Source: Silene noctiflora (Eukaryota; Streptophyta; Magnoliopsida; Caryophyllales; Caryophyllaceae). From it: a DNA stretch of 20,208 nucleotides. The translations under genes were made by a program, and so were the position numbers. The stretch spans positions 144,240 to 164,447 of the forward strand of contig VHZZ01001206.1 of NCBI GenBank assembly GCA_009801015.1, read 5' to 3'. The notes beneath the pieces are model-generated. The model searched no databases, was not told where the DNA came from, and saw only the letters and a list, made by a program, of their open reading frames with translations. Shown one piece after another: positions 10,710 to 19,127 of the stretch; positions within the stretch are counted from its first letter, which is position 1, and every line of letters starts with the position of its first letter.

Positions 10710-10925
10710 ATGTGCTATTGCTCTGACGCCAACGTGCTTGATCTACCCGAACACGTAATTCGATTTCCTTTTGGGTACCAGTCTCATTGCATGATCGACC
10801 AATTTGACCAACTTCAATTAATCAACTCAATCAATTTCGTTACTAAATCCTTTTTCAAAGGCACTTTCGAATCTACATCTAGTCGAGCAACCACTAACGA
10901 CAATTTAGTTAATCTCTCTTCGTAA
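10710..10925 (+). CDS. Possible 71-codon LTR-encoded reading frame
   Basis: The first ATG after the predicted start (context AAGACCATGTG) opens 71 codons to a TAA at 10923-10925. The product would begin MCYCSDANVLDLPEHVIRFP and end with Ser/Thr/Asn-rich sequence (TSSRATTNDNLVNLSS). I recognise no domain; there is no signal peptide or membrane segment. It is the only frame of note in this LTR, and it is well placed behind a TATA box. Against it: it is short, LTR leaders often hold chance frames, and no second copy is in the window to test conservation. I treat it as hypothetical. Confidence 0.25.
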   Translation: MCYCSDANVLDLPEHVIRFPFGYQSHCMIDQFDQLQLINSINFVTKSFFKGTFESTSSRATTNDNLVNLSS

Positions 10926-11081
10926 CCATGTAATTTTGGGGGTGTAAAATCTCAATTTGTATTTATTTTCTGTTTTTATAATTTATGTAAGAGTTTATAT
11001 CATAAGCATGCTCAAAACCGTTTTCAAAATCATGTTTTGAAACTTTTTTTAACGAATCAACAGGGAAAGACTGTCGAGAAG

Positions 11082-11140
11082 AATCGCATCAGCAGATGCG
11101 CCTTCTGGAATAGTCGCAGCATCTTCTGCGCCTCTTCCAG
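11082..11140 (+). repeat. Paired dyad module 2 in LTR G
   Basis: AATCGCATCAGCAGATGCGC (GCATC/GATGC stem) followed by AGTCGCAGCATCTTCTGCGC and CTCTTCCAG. Same arrangement as modules 1 and 3, here about 450 bp downstream of the TATA box. Confidence 0.75.
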
Positions 11141-11539
11141 GGGTTCCTTGTCTGCTGCTGCTCTTCTTCTTCCTCTTCCTCGAGTACTTGCGGTTTCGTC
11201 GTTCTGTTTCCTTTCGTTCTTTTCTTTAACTCTTTGTAAACTTTAAGTTCCTTTTTCTGTTTTATCAAATCCTTTTCGACTTAAATCCCTTATAATTCAA
11301 TATTTTGGGGTTTTTGTCTCTTGTTCAAATCCGGATTTTAAAGGTTCGATTCTTCCATATCAAATCATTAAAATTCAACTTTTGTACATATTTTAATTAG
11401 ACTTATGACATTTTTATGTACATAATCTGACCAAACCACTTCAATTTCGAGTAATTCATACTAATAATCGATCTTAATAATCAACGAACGAAATCTAATC
11501 GCGGGTCTGACTTTCACAGTCGGAACCCAGCTCTTGAAC

Positions 11540-11599
11540 AATCGCATACACTGATGCGCCTCTTCCAGAGGATCGCAACAGATGTTTCGCCTGTTCTGG
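11540..11599 (+). repeat. Paired dyad module 3 in LTR G
   Basis: AATCGCATACACTGATGCGC and CTCTTCCAG, followed by GATCGCAACAGATGTTTCGC and CTGTTCTGG. The second half is more diverged than in module 2. Confidence 0.72.
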
Positions 11600-12237
11600 G
11601 TTAGTTTCTGCCTCTAAACTCTTCTCGTTTCGACGTAGTCTTTTTAATTAGGTTTCTAGTCGACTATTATTCTTATTATCACCCTTATTCGATGTATTTA
11701 GTTTTTAAATCTTTTATTTTCTTTTCTTTAAATCCTTTGTTAGCGTATTTATGACGTAAATTCAATAATACCCATTGTAATTTATTCCTTTGTAATTAAT
11801 CGTTTTATTTCTCTTGTATGATTTATTTATTTGGCTTTTTCATATGTAAATAAAAGTAAATTCACTATTTCGACCCAAATTGTTTGCTAAATTGTATGTT
11901 AACTGACTTAGTCTAACTATTCACATGGTACGTTTAAACCATTGTTTGTTACATTGCATGCATATAATCAATAACATATCAAGTATAGATGATTTTCCTG
12001 ATCATTACTAGATGCCACAATCGAGGCAGGCAGGATTAAGTGTTCAAATAAAGAGCTTCCTAATATGTACCCTCACCCCTTACTCAGATATTTGTGAGCA
12101 TCCGTGTTCATTGGCATCGCGAGAGTCATTCTAGACAAAGAATGCTAAGGGTAACGAATTTCTTAGTGTTTATGTCACTACTTTGTGTCTTGACATGGTA
12201 TGAGGTATTCGAACGGTTTCAATATACCACAAAAATT

Positions 12238-12252
12238 GGTGGCGACTCCACA
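12238..12252 (+). other. Primer-binding site of element G
   Basis: TGGTGGCGACTCCAC begins a few bases after the LTR end at 12231. The sequence complementary to TGGCGACTCC would be a tRNA 3' end GGAGTCGCCA. Tat/Ogre elements are reported to use tRNA-Arg, which I could not check against a tRNA set. Confidence 0.6.
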
Positions 12253-12479
12253 AATGCAGGCTTGTTCAAACCATTCACCGGTTTCAATGTCGTTCAAATC
12301 GGTAACGGCCCATGACGTGCTTTGGTCCACCAAGGTTCCATGGAAGAAGTGTCCCTGCATCAAAATCACAATGCGCGTGTGCGTGCAGCGCGGGTGGCTT
12401 GATCCACAGAAGTGTCGCCGTCTAAAAAACATAAAGCGCAGTTGTACGTGGCGCGGGTGGCTTGGTCAACACTTAGGTG

Positions 12480-13461
12480 TGTCTGGAGTTGGACCAATAG
12501 GTTAGAGTTTTCCTTGGTTCATTAACCTTTGCAAACCATGTGCATAAGTAGTACCTATCTCGGTGAACACCCTAAGAGAACGCCCAAACCGCTTCTAAGA
12601 GTATCCACTAGATAAATTGCTTCGACACGATTAGCTGTAGCCGGAGCCCTAGACTTGGAAGACGAAGAGCCTTGGTAACCATTTGGTTTCTCAGCCTCGG
12701 CTAACCTTAAGTCATCTTCTATCCTAGTCCCCACCTCGGCTAGGTCCCTGAAATTACGGAAACTTTGATACTTCAAGACGTCGCGATAAACAGGATGGAG
12801 GTTACTCGGGAACTTTACAACCATGACAGCTTCTTCGGGCTTAGTGGCTAACTTGACACTCTCGGTGCGCCATTGAGTGAAGAAGTCAGTGAATCTCTCT
12901 CTTTCTCTCCTTCTGATCCGTGACTTCCAAAGTACGAATTCTAGACTGGATCTCGGTGTTATCAATATAATGTTTAGAGAACTCAACTGCAATATCTTCG
13001 AATATAGTGAATCTCTTTAGGTCAACCTTGTAATACGAAGCCTTAGGATACTCACCTAGTGATTGAGCAAAGATCTTAGTCAGCAAATCAGCAAGTACCC
13101 CTTTCAGGGAGAGACACTCTTTATAATCCCGAATGTGTTTAATCGGGTCTTCAGTTCCCTTGAATTTGGGAATGTCAACTAAGGTGAAGTTGGTAGGAAG
13201 TTTTTCATGGACCGGCGCATAGGTCTTTGCATTTTCCTGGTGAATGTTTTCACCTCGTGATTTTAGCAGTTGTTCTTCAATAAGCTTAAACCGTTTCTCT
13301 AAATCAGATGGTGGAGGTGGTGTATCCCCACTCAGTTTTTCTTCCATGGCTTCCATTCGTGTCGTCATTTGAGTCACGACATCGATAAGTTTGGCAATTA
13401 CAGCTTCCATGGTTTTCAGTCGGGTTTGCGGTGGCCTTTTTACAAGAAAATCCCAAACCAA
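12480..13461 (-). pseudogene. gag: Gag N-terminal and capsid remnant (element F), frameshifted
   Basis: Gag forms the particle of the retrotransposon. On the minus strand the first frame (13461-12886, likely start MEAVIAKLIDVV at 13410) has a coiled-coil-like N-terminus with Met/Glu repeats. Then comes LPTNFTLVDIPKFKGTEDPI, which matches the PKFDGTGDP entry of the retrotransposon Gag domain, followed by FSKHYIDNTEIQSRIRTLEV. The segment normally reading LRxFPLSLxGxAxxWF is poorly preserved. Around 12900 the frame shifts and continues as ERFTDFFTQWRTESVKLATK and VEAIYLVDTLRS. It shifts again to FTEIGTTYAHGLQRLMNQGK, then after a stop PIGPTPDTPK near 12480, where element G begins. Multiple shifts and stops make it a pseudogene. 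The zinc-knuckle part is at 9917-10218. Confidence 0.75.
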
Positions 13462-13496
13462 TCAATAATCGAATTAAGAACCTCTGCACACTTAAG

Positions 13497-13745
13497 GACT
13501 CGACTCATCTTGACTCGAACAAAGACTTGACTCAGACTTAGCCTGAAAATAGGTTCGACTCACAGTTTGATTTAGACATCGACTCGTCGTGGACTCGAGA
13601 TACAAACGAGACTAGTGAAATTATAACTCGGCCCTATACTAGACTCGTTGTAACGAAACCCATGATTGGACCAACATGGACCATGGACTAAGCAAAAACG
13701 TCCCAGTGACCTTGGGGGACGTTTTTTGTGGTTGACTCGGACCTA
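13497..13745. repeat. Cluster of GACTCG/GACTCA words
   Basis: GACTCG or GACTCA recurs at least eight times in about 240 bp, all in the same orientation, with irregular spacing. One copy sits in TTGACTCAG, a bZIP-like core. The same word recurs around 8290-8350, also inside element F. Confidence 0.45.
13694..13726. other. Perfect 11-bp stem-loop in the F leader
   Basis: AAAAACGTCCC (13694-13704) and GGGACGTTTTT (13716-13726) pair perfectly around an 11-base loop. It lies about 230 bases upstream of gag in the transcribed direction. Confidence 0.6.
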
Positions 13746-14266
13746 ATGTTCGACACAACTTACTCGAACCCATGAGTGAGCTTAGGTGATCCAAGTGGGT
13801 CGTGTTCCAGACCTTTAGGACAGACCATACAAACCATACACGGCTAGGACTCAACACAGACACCACACACTTCATGCTTGGTCTAGGTTCGGAAATGAAA
13901 ACCAAATTGGATTGATTTCGAAAAGGATGGATTGATTTGAAATGAGATTTAAAATGGGCAGCATGCTGGCTAATAAAAAAGCTCATTTTGACCAAAAATT
14001 CTAGTCCTAACCGGGAAGCATTCAGAATTTGAAAATCATCTTATTTTGAAAGTGGGTTGGAAAAAACGGTTTTGAAATTGACATGGAATTTTCGAAAATT
14101 GAAGCGGAGGACAAACGATTAGTAAATAGTCATTCGCATATTATGTATGTATGCTCCTAGACTCTTCTAAGTCTCGGTCAGTCTTCTAATAGGGTCTAAG
14201 CCAGTTAAACCATCTTACCGGTTTAGCCAACTACCTAATAACCAGAAGTGTGGAATATGGTAGCCC

Positions 14267-14271
14267 TTGCT
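14267..14271. repeat. Target-site duplication of LTR B (left), TTGCT
   Basis: TTGCT directly precedes the LTR start TGTAACACCCGC and is repeated exactly at 17063-17067 after the LTR end. Confidence 0.88.
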
Positions 14272-14468
14272 TGTAACACCCGCAATTTTTATTTATAGAC
14301 TTAAAAGTAATTTAATAATTTGATTAAAGCAATTCATATTTAAATCTTATTTTTGGGTAAAAAGATATTTTGAGTGTAATATTTATAAATATAATATTAT
14401 TATCCGTCTTGAGTGTATAGTAGCCTTAAGACGTATTTTAAGATGTTTCCGACTCATTAGAGTTGTTT

Positions 14469-14492
14469 TGGGCCTAGACTTGTTTATGGGCC
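14469..14492 (+). promoter_or_regulatory. Two TGGGCC boxes in LTR B
   Basis: TGGGCC occurs at 14469-14474 and 14487-14492, just before the pyrimidine-rich leader. TGGGCC/TGGGCT elements are known plant promoter motifs (site II, bound by TCP factors). LTR C keeps AGGGCC and TGGGCC at 18072-18098 and LTR A keeps a GGGCC at the same relative place, always after a GACTCA...GAG word. Function is inferred. Confidence 0.45.
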
Positions 14493-14692
14493 CAACTACT
14501 ACTATATTCCACTCAAAACCCTCACAAACCCTCCTTCTCCCTCTCATTTCTCAGCAAACATCATTCACAAATATCACCAGTAAAACACATCTTCTTCCTC
14601 AACATTCAAAACACCATAACTCCTTCGTTTCTCAACCAAATAAGTCGATTATCGCGTCATTCTTCTCCTCTTCTCGTCCTTCGTCTTTTTAC

Positions 14693-14793
14693 GTAAGAAA
14701 CACAACCTCTTTATCCCTTCCTCTTGAATTTCGAAACCCTAGATGCCCTTATAGGGTGAATTCTTCAATTAATTCTTCTAATTTTGTGTTTAG
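14693..14793 (+). other. Candidate 101-bp intron in LTR B
   Basis: Donor TAC|GTAAGAAA at 14693 and acceptor TTTTGTGTTTAG ending at 14793, with a T-rich end. The same donor and acceptor context frames 92 bp in LTR C (18298-18389) and 105 bp in LTR A (290-186, minus). The junction phase is identical in all three and makes an Arg codon. Confidence 0.5.
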
Positions 14794-14866
14794 GTGAAGA
14801 TTTGGAAGACCCGGAGGAAGGTATCCATATTATTGAGGACCCTCTTGAAAACTAAGGAAGCAAAAG
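14794..14866 (+). other. Conserved acidic mini-exon in family A LTR, copy 2
   Basis: Two bases complete the Arg codon, then 19 codons EDLEDPEEGIHIIEDPLEN end in TAA (14853-14855). AAAAG|GCAAC at 14866/14867 matches the donor-like AAAG|GTAAC of the other copies, here with GC. In-phase sequence of the preceding exon is open for only 16 codons after a TAA (14641) and lacks ATG, so how or whether it is translated is open. Confidence 0.5.
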
Positions 14867-15260
14867 GCAACGGTGATAGGTTACTCGACATTACTTCTGA
14901 ATTTTGTGTTTAGTTGAGTTGAATTTGATGCTTGTATGTTAAAAGTTGCTAAATTCCATAACTTGGTTCAATTCTTGCCTTGCTCATGAATTATGATGTT
15001 TGTCTCATGAGAATTATGGTTAAAGAGTTAGTCTCATGCTTAATATTGATAAAAATTCCCATCTTTTATATGATTTGTGTTGATTACATTAAATTAATGT
15101 ATGCATGGTAGTTTGGTCGTGAATTTGGAGTATAATGATTGGTGAATGGCTTTGTATGCTGATTTTATATATTATACGTATTTTCCGTCTCATGAGTATG
15201 TTAGAAAATAGGTCGAAATCATGTTGTATGAATTCTATGCTGAAAATCGTGTACAGGTGT

Positions 15261-15743
15261 CCCCAGTCGATGGACCGGCTGCCGGTGCCCTGGACCGGCT
15301 GCTGGTGCCCTGGACGGGCTGGGAACATTCCGTTTCATTTTGTTGGAAATCTGTATTGAGGGTGTCCCAGCTGGTAGGCCAACTGCCGGTGCCATAGGCT
15401 GGCTGGGAGCACCTGTAACTTAGGGTGTAATTTATAGGGTGGATGTGTCCCAGCCGGTGGACCGGCTGCTGGTCTATAGGCCGGCTGGGAGGGTTCTGAT
15501 TGTTGGATGCAAAATGGGTTATGTCAGGTATTCCCAGCTGGTGGATCGTCTGCCGGTCCACAGGCCGGCTGGGAAGTTTCTGTTTCAATTTTGGAATTTT
15601 GGAAGTTGGGTGTTCGCCCAGCCGGTGGGCCGGCTGCCGGTCCACGGACCGGCTGGGAGTACTCTGATGTGTGTTTTGTAAATTTGTTTTGAGATGTTGG
15701 CTGGGCCGATTGGCCGACAGCCGGTTCCCTGGACCGGCTGGGA
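15261..15743 (+). repeat. Six GC-rich palindromic units, period about 83 bp, in LTR B
   Basis: Each unit is a roughly 43-bp inverted repeat: an outer pair CCCAGCCGG/CCGGCTGGG and an inner pair such as TGGACCGGC/GCCGGTCCA. Units begin at about 15261, 15365, 15448, 15532, 15617 and 15698. Spacers are AT-rich and unrelated in sequence apart from a GGTGT lead-in. Unit 1 is longer, with a doubled core. GC content jumps far above the surroundings. Both strands stay open across the array, but this is a composition effect and not evidence of a gene. Confidence 0.88.
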
Positions 15744-17062
15744 GCCTCTATTTCTCTATTTCTTTTCTTATTCACTTATATGTTTTATGAATGATGTAAG
15801 TATGAAATGTTTACGTTATATCCATATGAAATGTCGTGTATTGTTCGTATATGAGTCATCACATGTTACCATTTGTTGAAGTCGTATCCGTAAGGATTTG
15901 TCATATATCTACCTCTATGCTTGACTTCTACCTTAGATCTTCCGCCATTTTCGTAAGTTTAAGCGATTGAGGTGCTCGAATTGTGATTGTCGAGTGTTGG
16001 GTGCGAACAAGTGTATCGCAAGTCGAATCGGGAGGGAGTACCTTCCGAGAGTCTGGATCTAGGTCTTAAGCTAGGACGTACCTAGCTAGTCGTCCTACCA
16101 AGGGTTGTGTTAATGTCTAAGTGTGGTTTAGAGTCTTGTATGGCGTTGTGTAAGGACAATATTTACCTAGGAATGCGTACTCATGTTTATATGTTTGTAT
16201 CTCGGATATGTTTTAAAGGTAACCTTTGAGCCGGATACTTGCCTTGCCGATGTTTGTCTTTTGATCATATCGACACTAGGGGTGAGATGCAAGCCACCTA
16301 GTATAAATATTATTGGGGGGATTGATGTTCTCATTCGTATTTATGGTGAGATGCAAGCCATAAGTACGCATTTGACGTTAGTAGCCACGTTCCGTGCATT
16401 TTTAATTAATGGCTACGGTTTTCACTCACTTGAGCTACATTGTTGACCTCTTTCTATCCATGTTATGTGACATCTTTATTGGTTTATAATCGTGACTTCA
16501 TTTGTAATGTTTTAGTCGGATCATCTTATATGAATGTTTCATATGCCTTTGATCCATGTTGATTCCACATGCTTATTATATGCATAGTTCATCTATTATC
16601 GTCTTTCGATTATCCATCAAAGTTCAATGCTTAATGCTTAAGTTTATTGTGACTATAATGTATGTTGTTACATGTTTAAAGTGCTTAATTATGTTCATTT
16701 CGATGTAATGTGGCTGGGAGAACCTTGAGTTACTCCCCCCCTGATTGTGGCTTTCATGTTTACATGAATGACAGGTTCGTGGAAGCTTATCTGAGGTTTG
16801 GAAAACGTGTGGGCTAGCGAGTATTGCACCTTGGACCTAGTCTTAGTTTGCTAGACTTACCCGCCGTACTTTGTTATATTCGTGGGATATCTTTTCCCCA
16901 AACACTCTTTGTAGTTGTATTTTAGTATTTTTATTTCCGCTTGTTTGTATTTTGAACCCGCGCTTTGATTCAAACTCTTTCTATGCTAAAAAGTTTTAAA
17001 AATCTCGTATTCTTCCGTTGCTATTTCAATTTTTTACGTTACGTTTATAGCGGGTGTTCACA

Positions 17063-17067
17063 TTGCT
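17063..17067. repeat. Target-site duplication of LTR B (right), TTGCT
   Basis: Exact copy of 14267-14271, directly after the LTR end TTCACA. Confidence 0.88.
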
Positions 17068-17279
17068 TGCGCCCAAGATGATTCCTAATTGAATACAAGC
17101 AATATGCAAGCATTTGCGACATAGTGGCCATCACACCCTATTCATCCTCTGATGGGGAGGGGTGGTCTAAATCCTAAAGCAAATAAGGGTTTATACATGA
17201 ATCGGGATACTATAAGTAATATTCTACTGACCATCATTTCCTTAAAAAGTTTCACCAATCCGCAGTGGAGTCGCCAAAC
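17068..17279 (-). other. 5' leader of element F, primer-site-proximal part
   Basis: Non-coding sequence between the LTR B insertion and the 5' LTR of F. On the minus strand it starts with the primer site and runs on as leader. No feature beyond the primer site stands out. Confidence 0.55.
17261..17276 (-). other. Primer-binding site of element F
   Basis: Minus strand TGGCGACTCCACTGCG starts three bases after the LTR end GTCCACA. It shares TGGCGACTCCAC with element G. A tRNA ending GGAGTCGCCA would be the primer; tRNA-Arg is the one reported for Tat/Ogre elements, unverified here. Confidence 0.65.
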
Positions 17280-17884
17280 TGTGGACATCACTTCACCAAC
17301 ATTTGTGCGGGTCTCGCACGTGGTTCATTAGAGTCGCCACCAGGTCTTAAGAAAACCTGAAAACCGTACAAAGGCTTTCAGATGGATCTTCTAACCATTG
17401 ACATTGAGCTCGTGGTGAAAGTACATGTTATGAAGTCTGTTAGAAAGACACCTAACCTCACCGGTTACAATAAAGGCTTCTACTCCAACAAATGATGGTC
17501 ATGAATAAGGTTATAGCTATCCCAATTATGAATACAACATCGTTTTAAACCCTATCATATGAATTGGTTTCTATGTCTATTTAATACAATTAACTTCGTC
17601 GAATTGGTTTAGTATGCGAATTTATTTAAGCAAAATAGTATAAACAAACAAAGAAGAAGGATTAAGAGATGTTCTTACTCTTAGCATAAGAAGGATTAAC
17701 AAATGTTAGTAGTTAGTTAAAATACAACACAAATTACAAATAATATATATTAAAAGCTAAAATTAATTAAGCAAATTAAGCTAAAAGTTTAAAAAAATAT
17801 CATCAAATTAAAAAATCAAATTAAAATACATTCTGGACAGACCCCTGCATGACACGGATCTGGAATTTTAAAATAGGTCAGATC
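17280..17884 (-). mobile_element. 5' LTR of element F, truncated
   Basis: This matches 4622 to about 5235 along its length with scattered substitutions and small indels. The match ends at AGATC (17880-17884), where LTR C begins; the left copy continues as TGATCCGTGC. The missing remainder should lie right of the window. Confidence 0.8.
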
Positions 17885-18297
17885 TGTAACACCCGCGCTT
17901 TTCACTTTTTAATTTAATCGTTTTATTTAAACTAGTTATACTTTTAAAGCTATTTTTATAAAAATATTGCTTTAGATATAGAATAATAATAATAGTGACA
18001 AACTTGGCCATTTAATTAGTATAGCTAGTTAGAATCGAGTTTTTAGTCATTTCCGACTCAATTTGAGTTTTTAGGGCCTATACATGTTATTGGGCCTATT
18101 TGCTCCCTTCCTATACTCAAACCCTCATTTTATCTTCATCTTTTTCACACCAAAAATCTGAAATTTCCCTCTCAAAAAGAAACTTCATTGAAACCCTCAC
18201 CTTTGAACACTAAACCCTTCATAGCCCCTTTATCTCTCAACCAAATTCCTTCATTTTCGCTCCAATTTCTTCCTCTTCTCATTCTCCTTCTTTCTAA

Positions 18298-18389
18298 GTA
18301 AGAAAAATGCACTCTTTATTGGTAATTCTAAGAATCCATCTTTCTAGGGTTTACCAAAATTAAATCTTTTCTTTGTATTTTGTATTTAG
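18298..18389 (+). other. Candidate 92-bp intron in LTR C
   Basis: Donor CTAA|GTAAGAAA at 18298 and acceptor TTTTGTATTTAG ending at 18389. Same context and phase as the candidate introns in LTRs A and B. Confidence 0.48.
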
Positions 18390-18462
18390 GAAGAAACTTG
18401 GACGACCCAGAGGTGGACTTGTATGAGATTGACGATTCTTTGGAAGATTGAAGTGCTAAAAG
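18390..18462 (+). other. Conserved acidic mini-exon in family A LTR, copy 3
   Basis: Two bases complete an Arg codon, then 19 codons RNLDDPEVDLYEIDDSLED end in TGA (18449-18451). AAAAG|GTAAC follows at 18462/18463. The in-phase upstream exon is open back to a TAG but has no ATG. Confidence 0.5.
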
Positions 18463-19127
18463 GTAACGATAATAGGTTACTCGATATTATATCAAATTAT
18501 TTGCCTTAATTGTGAAAGAATTAGTCTTTGTTTGACTAAAGTTGGTAACTTTACATGTTTGACATGTTTCTTGCTTGTTCATTTAATGAGTGAGTTCATC
18601 TTGTGTTTGTTGAGGAATTTTGAGTATGTTGTTACATGTAGTGTCACATGGATAGAATGGTTTAATTTCATGAAAGAATTAAAGAGCAATTCATTTTGTT
18701 TATACCATGTTATTGTGCTTAATTATGTTATGAAATTGGTGGATGGAAATATTGGTATGAGAACAATTGGGTAAAGTTAGTTACTTGAATATGTAAACTA
18801 TTGATTTTCCGTCTCACGTGTGCCCTTAATTACATGTCTTAATTGTGTGGTGAAACTTCTCTGTTGAAATCTTGAAATTTGGAATGATTTGGGTGACCAT
18901 TGATGGATCGTAATTCGTTGGAACGAATTTCGTCTCAAATATATGAAATTCTTGTTAACTACATGTTTATAATTTAATTGGGTGGAAAAATATATTTAAA
19001 AACGACTCACATGTGTTTAAAATAGGTGGAACGATCTTAGAACGAATCCCGACCCAAATGGAATTCGTCCCAAACTCGTCCCACAATCCATGCTGCCATC
19101 CTTCCCTCCACAATCAGTCATCCCGCC

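Larger units (their letters stand above)
10226..12475 (+). mobile_element. Element 'G': LTR plus leader fragment inserted in gag of F
   Basis: The LTR runs from TGTCAACCCCTTGG (10226) to ATACCACA (12231), about 2.0 kb. It is followed by TTGGTGGCGACTCCAC, a primer-binding-site-like sequence sharing TGGCGACTCCAC with that of element F, and by about 240 bp of GC-richer leader (GCGCGGGTGGCTTG twice). At about 12475 gag-like sequence of element F resumes on the minus strand (PIGPTPDTPK). So this is the 5' LTR and leader of a plus-strand Tat-type element whose body is missing, or a rearranged piece. Without a right LTR end no target duplication can be tested. Internal landmarks are a TATA box at 10632, a 71-codon open frame after it, and paired dyad modules at three places. 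Confidence 0.62.
13462..14266 (-). other. 5' leader of element F (gag-proximal part)
   Basis: Between gag and the inserted solo LTR B there is non-coding leader. It holds a cluster of GACTCR words (13497-13745) and a perfect 11-bp hairpin at 13694-13726. Open frames on either strand have no domain. With 17068-17279 it makes a leader of about 1 kb once B is removed, a usual size for Tat-lineage elements. Confidence 0.5.
14272..17062 (+). mobile_element. Family A solo LTR 'B' (complete, 2791 bp)
   Basis: It starts TGTAACACCCGC and ends GCGGGTGTTCACA, an inverted pair with one extra base, and is flanked by the perfect 5-bp duplication TTGCT. This is the signature of a whole LTR left after recombination between two LTRs. 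No gag, pol, primer site or purine tract occurs inside. In order it holds an AT-rich start, two TGGGCC boxes, a pyrimidine-rich leader, a candidate intron (14693-14793), an acidic mini-exon (14794-14866), a T-rich stretch, six GC-rich palindromic units (15261-15743) and a 3' part with a possible acceptor ATGACAG|GTTCG near 16772. It sits in the leader of element F, so it is younger than F. Superfamily unknown. Confidence 0.85.
4622..17884 (-). mobile_element. Element 'F': Tat/Retand-like LTR retrotransposon, interrupted and without visible pol
   Basis: Two direct copies of the same sequence start at 4622 and 17280 (TGTGGACATCACT...). On the minus strand, the right copy is followed by TGGCGACTCCACTGCGG, which looks like a tRNA primer-binding site, and the left copy is preceded by the purine tract AAAGTGGGGGCT. 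This order (5' LTR, primer site, gag, purine tract, 3' LTR) makes it one minus-strand element. Gag pieces lie at 12480-13461 and 9917-10218. After subtracting the B and G insertions the internal region is about 5 kb, too short for gag plus pol, and no protease, reverse transcriptase or integrase motif is visible. The LTR copies differ at roughly one base in ten by eye, so the insertion is old. Assignment to Tat/Retand/Ogre rests on the gag pattern and the primer site type; the 5' LTR is truncated at 17884. Confidence 0.75.

Noticed and set aside
12094-12505. Plus-strand frames across the end of LTR G and its leader
   Set aside because: They span the LTR end and primer site and read through the antisense of gag; no domain is seen.
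13639-13995. 118-codon minus-strand frame upstream of gag
   Set aside because: It covers the hairpin and leader of element F and has no recognisable domain or family pattern.
14468-14797. 109-codon plus-strand frame covering the leader and intron of LTR B
   Set aside because: It is Ser/Thr/Pro-rich from the pyrimidine-rich leader, is not in phase with the acidic mini-exon, and is not preserved in LTRs A and C.
15261-15743. CRISPR-like array of repeats and spacers
   Set aside because: Units are long, degenerate and self-palindromic over their whole length, lie in a plant LTR and have no neighbouring cas genes.
15235-15775. Several open frames on both strands over the palindromic array
   Set aside because: GC-rich inverted repeats lack stop codons in many frames. 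The translations are repetitive, differ by frame and resemble no protein.
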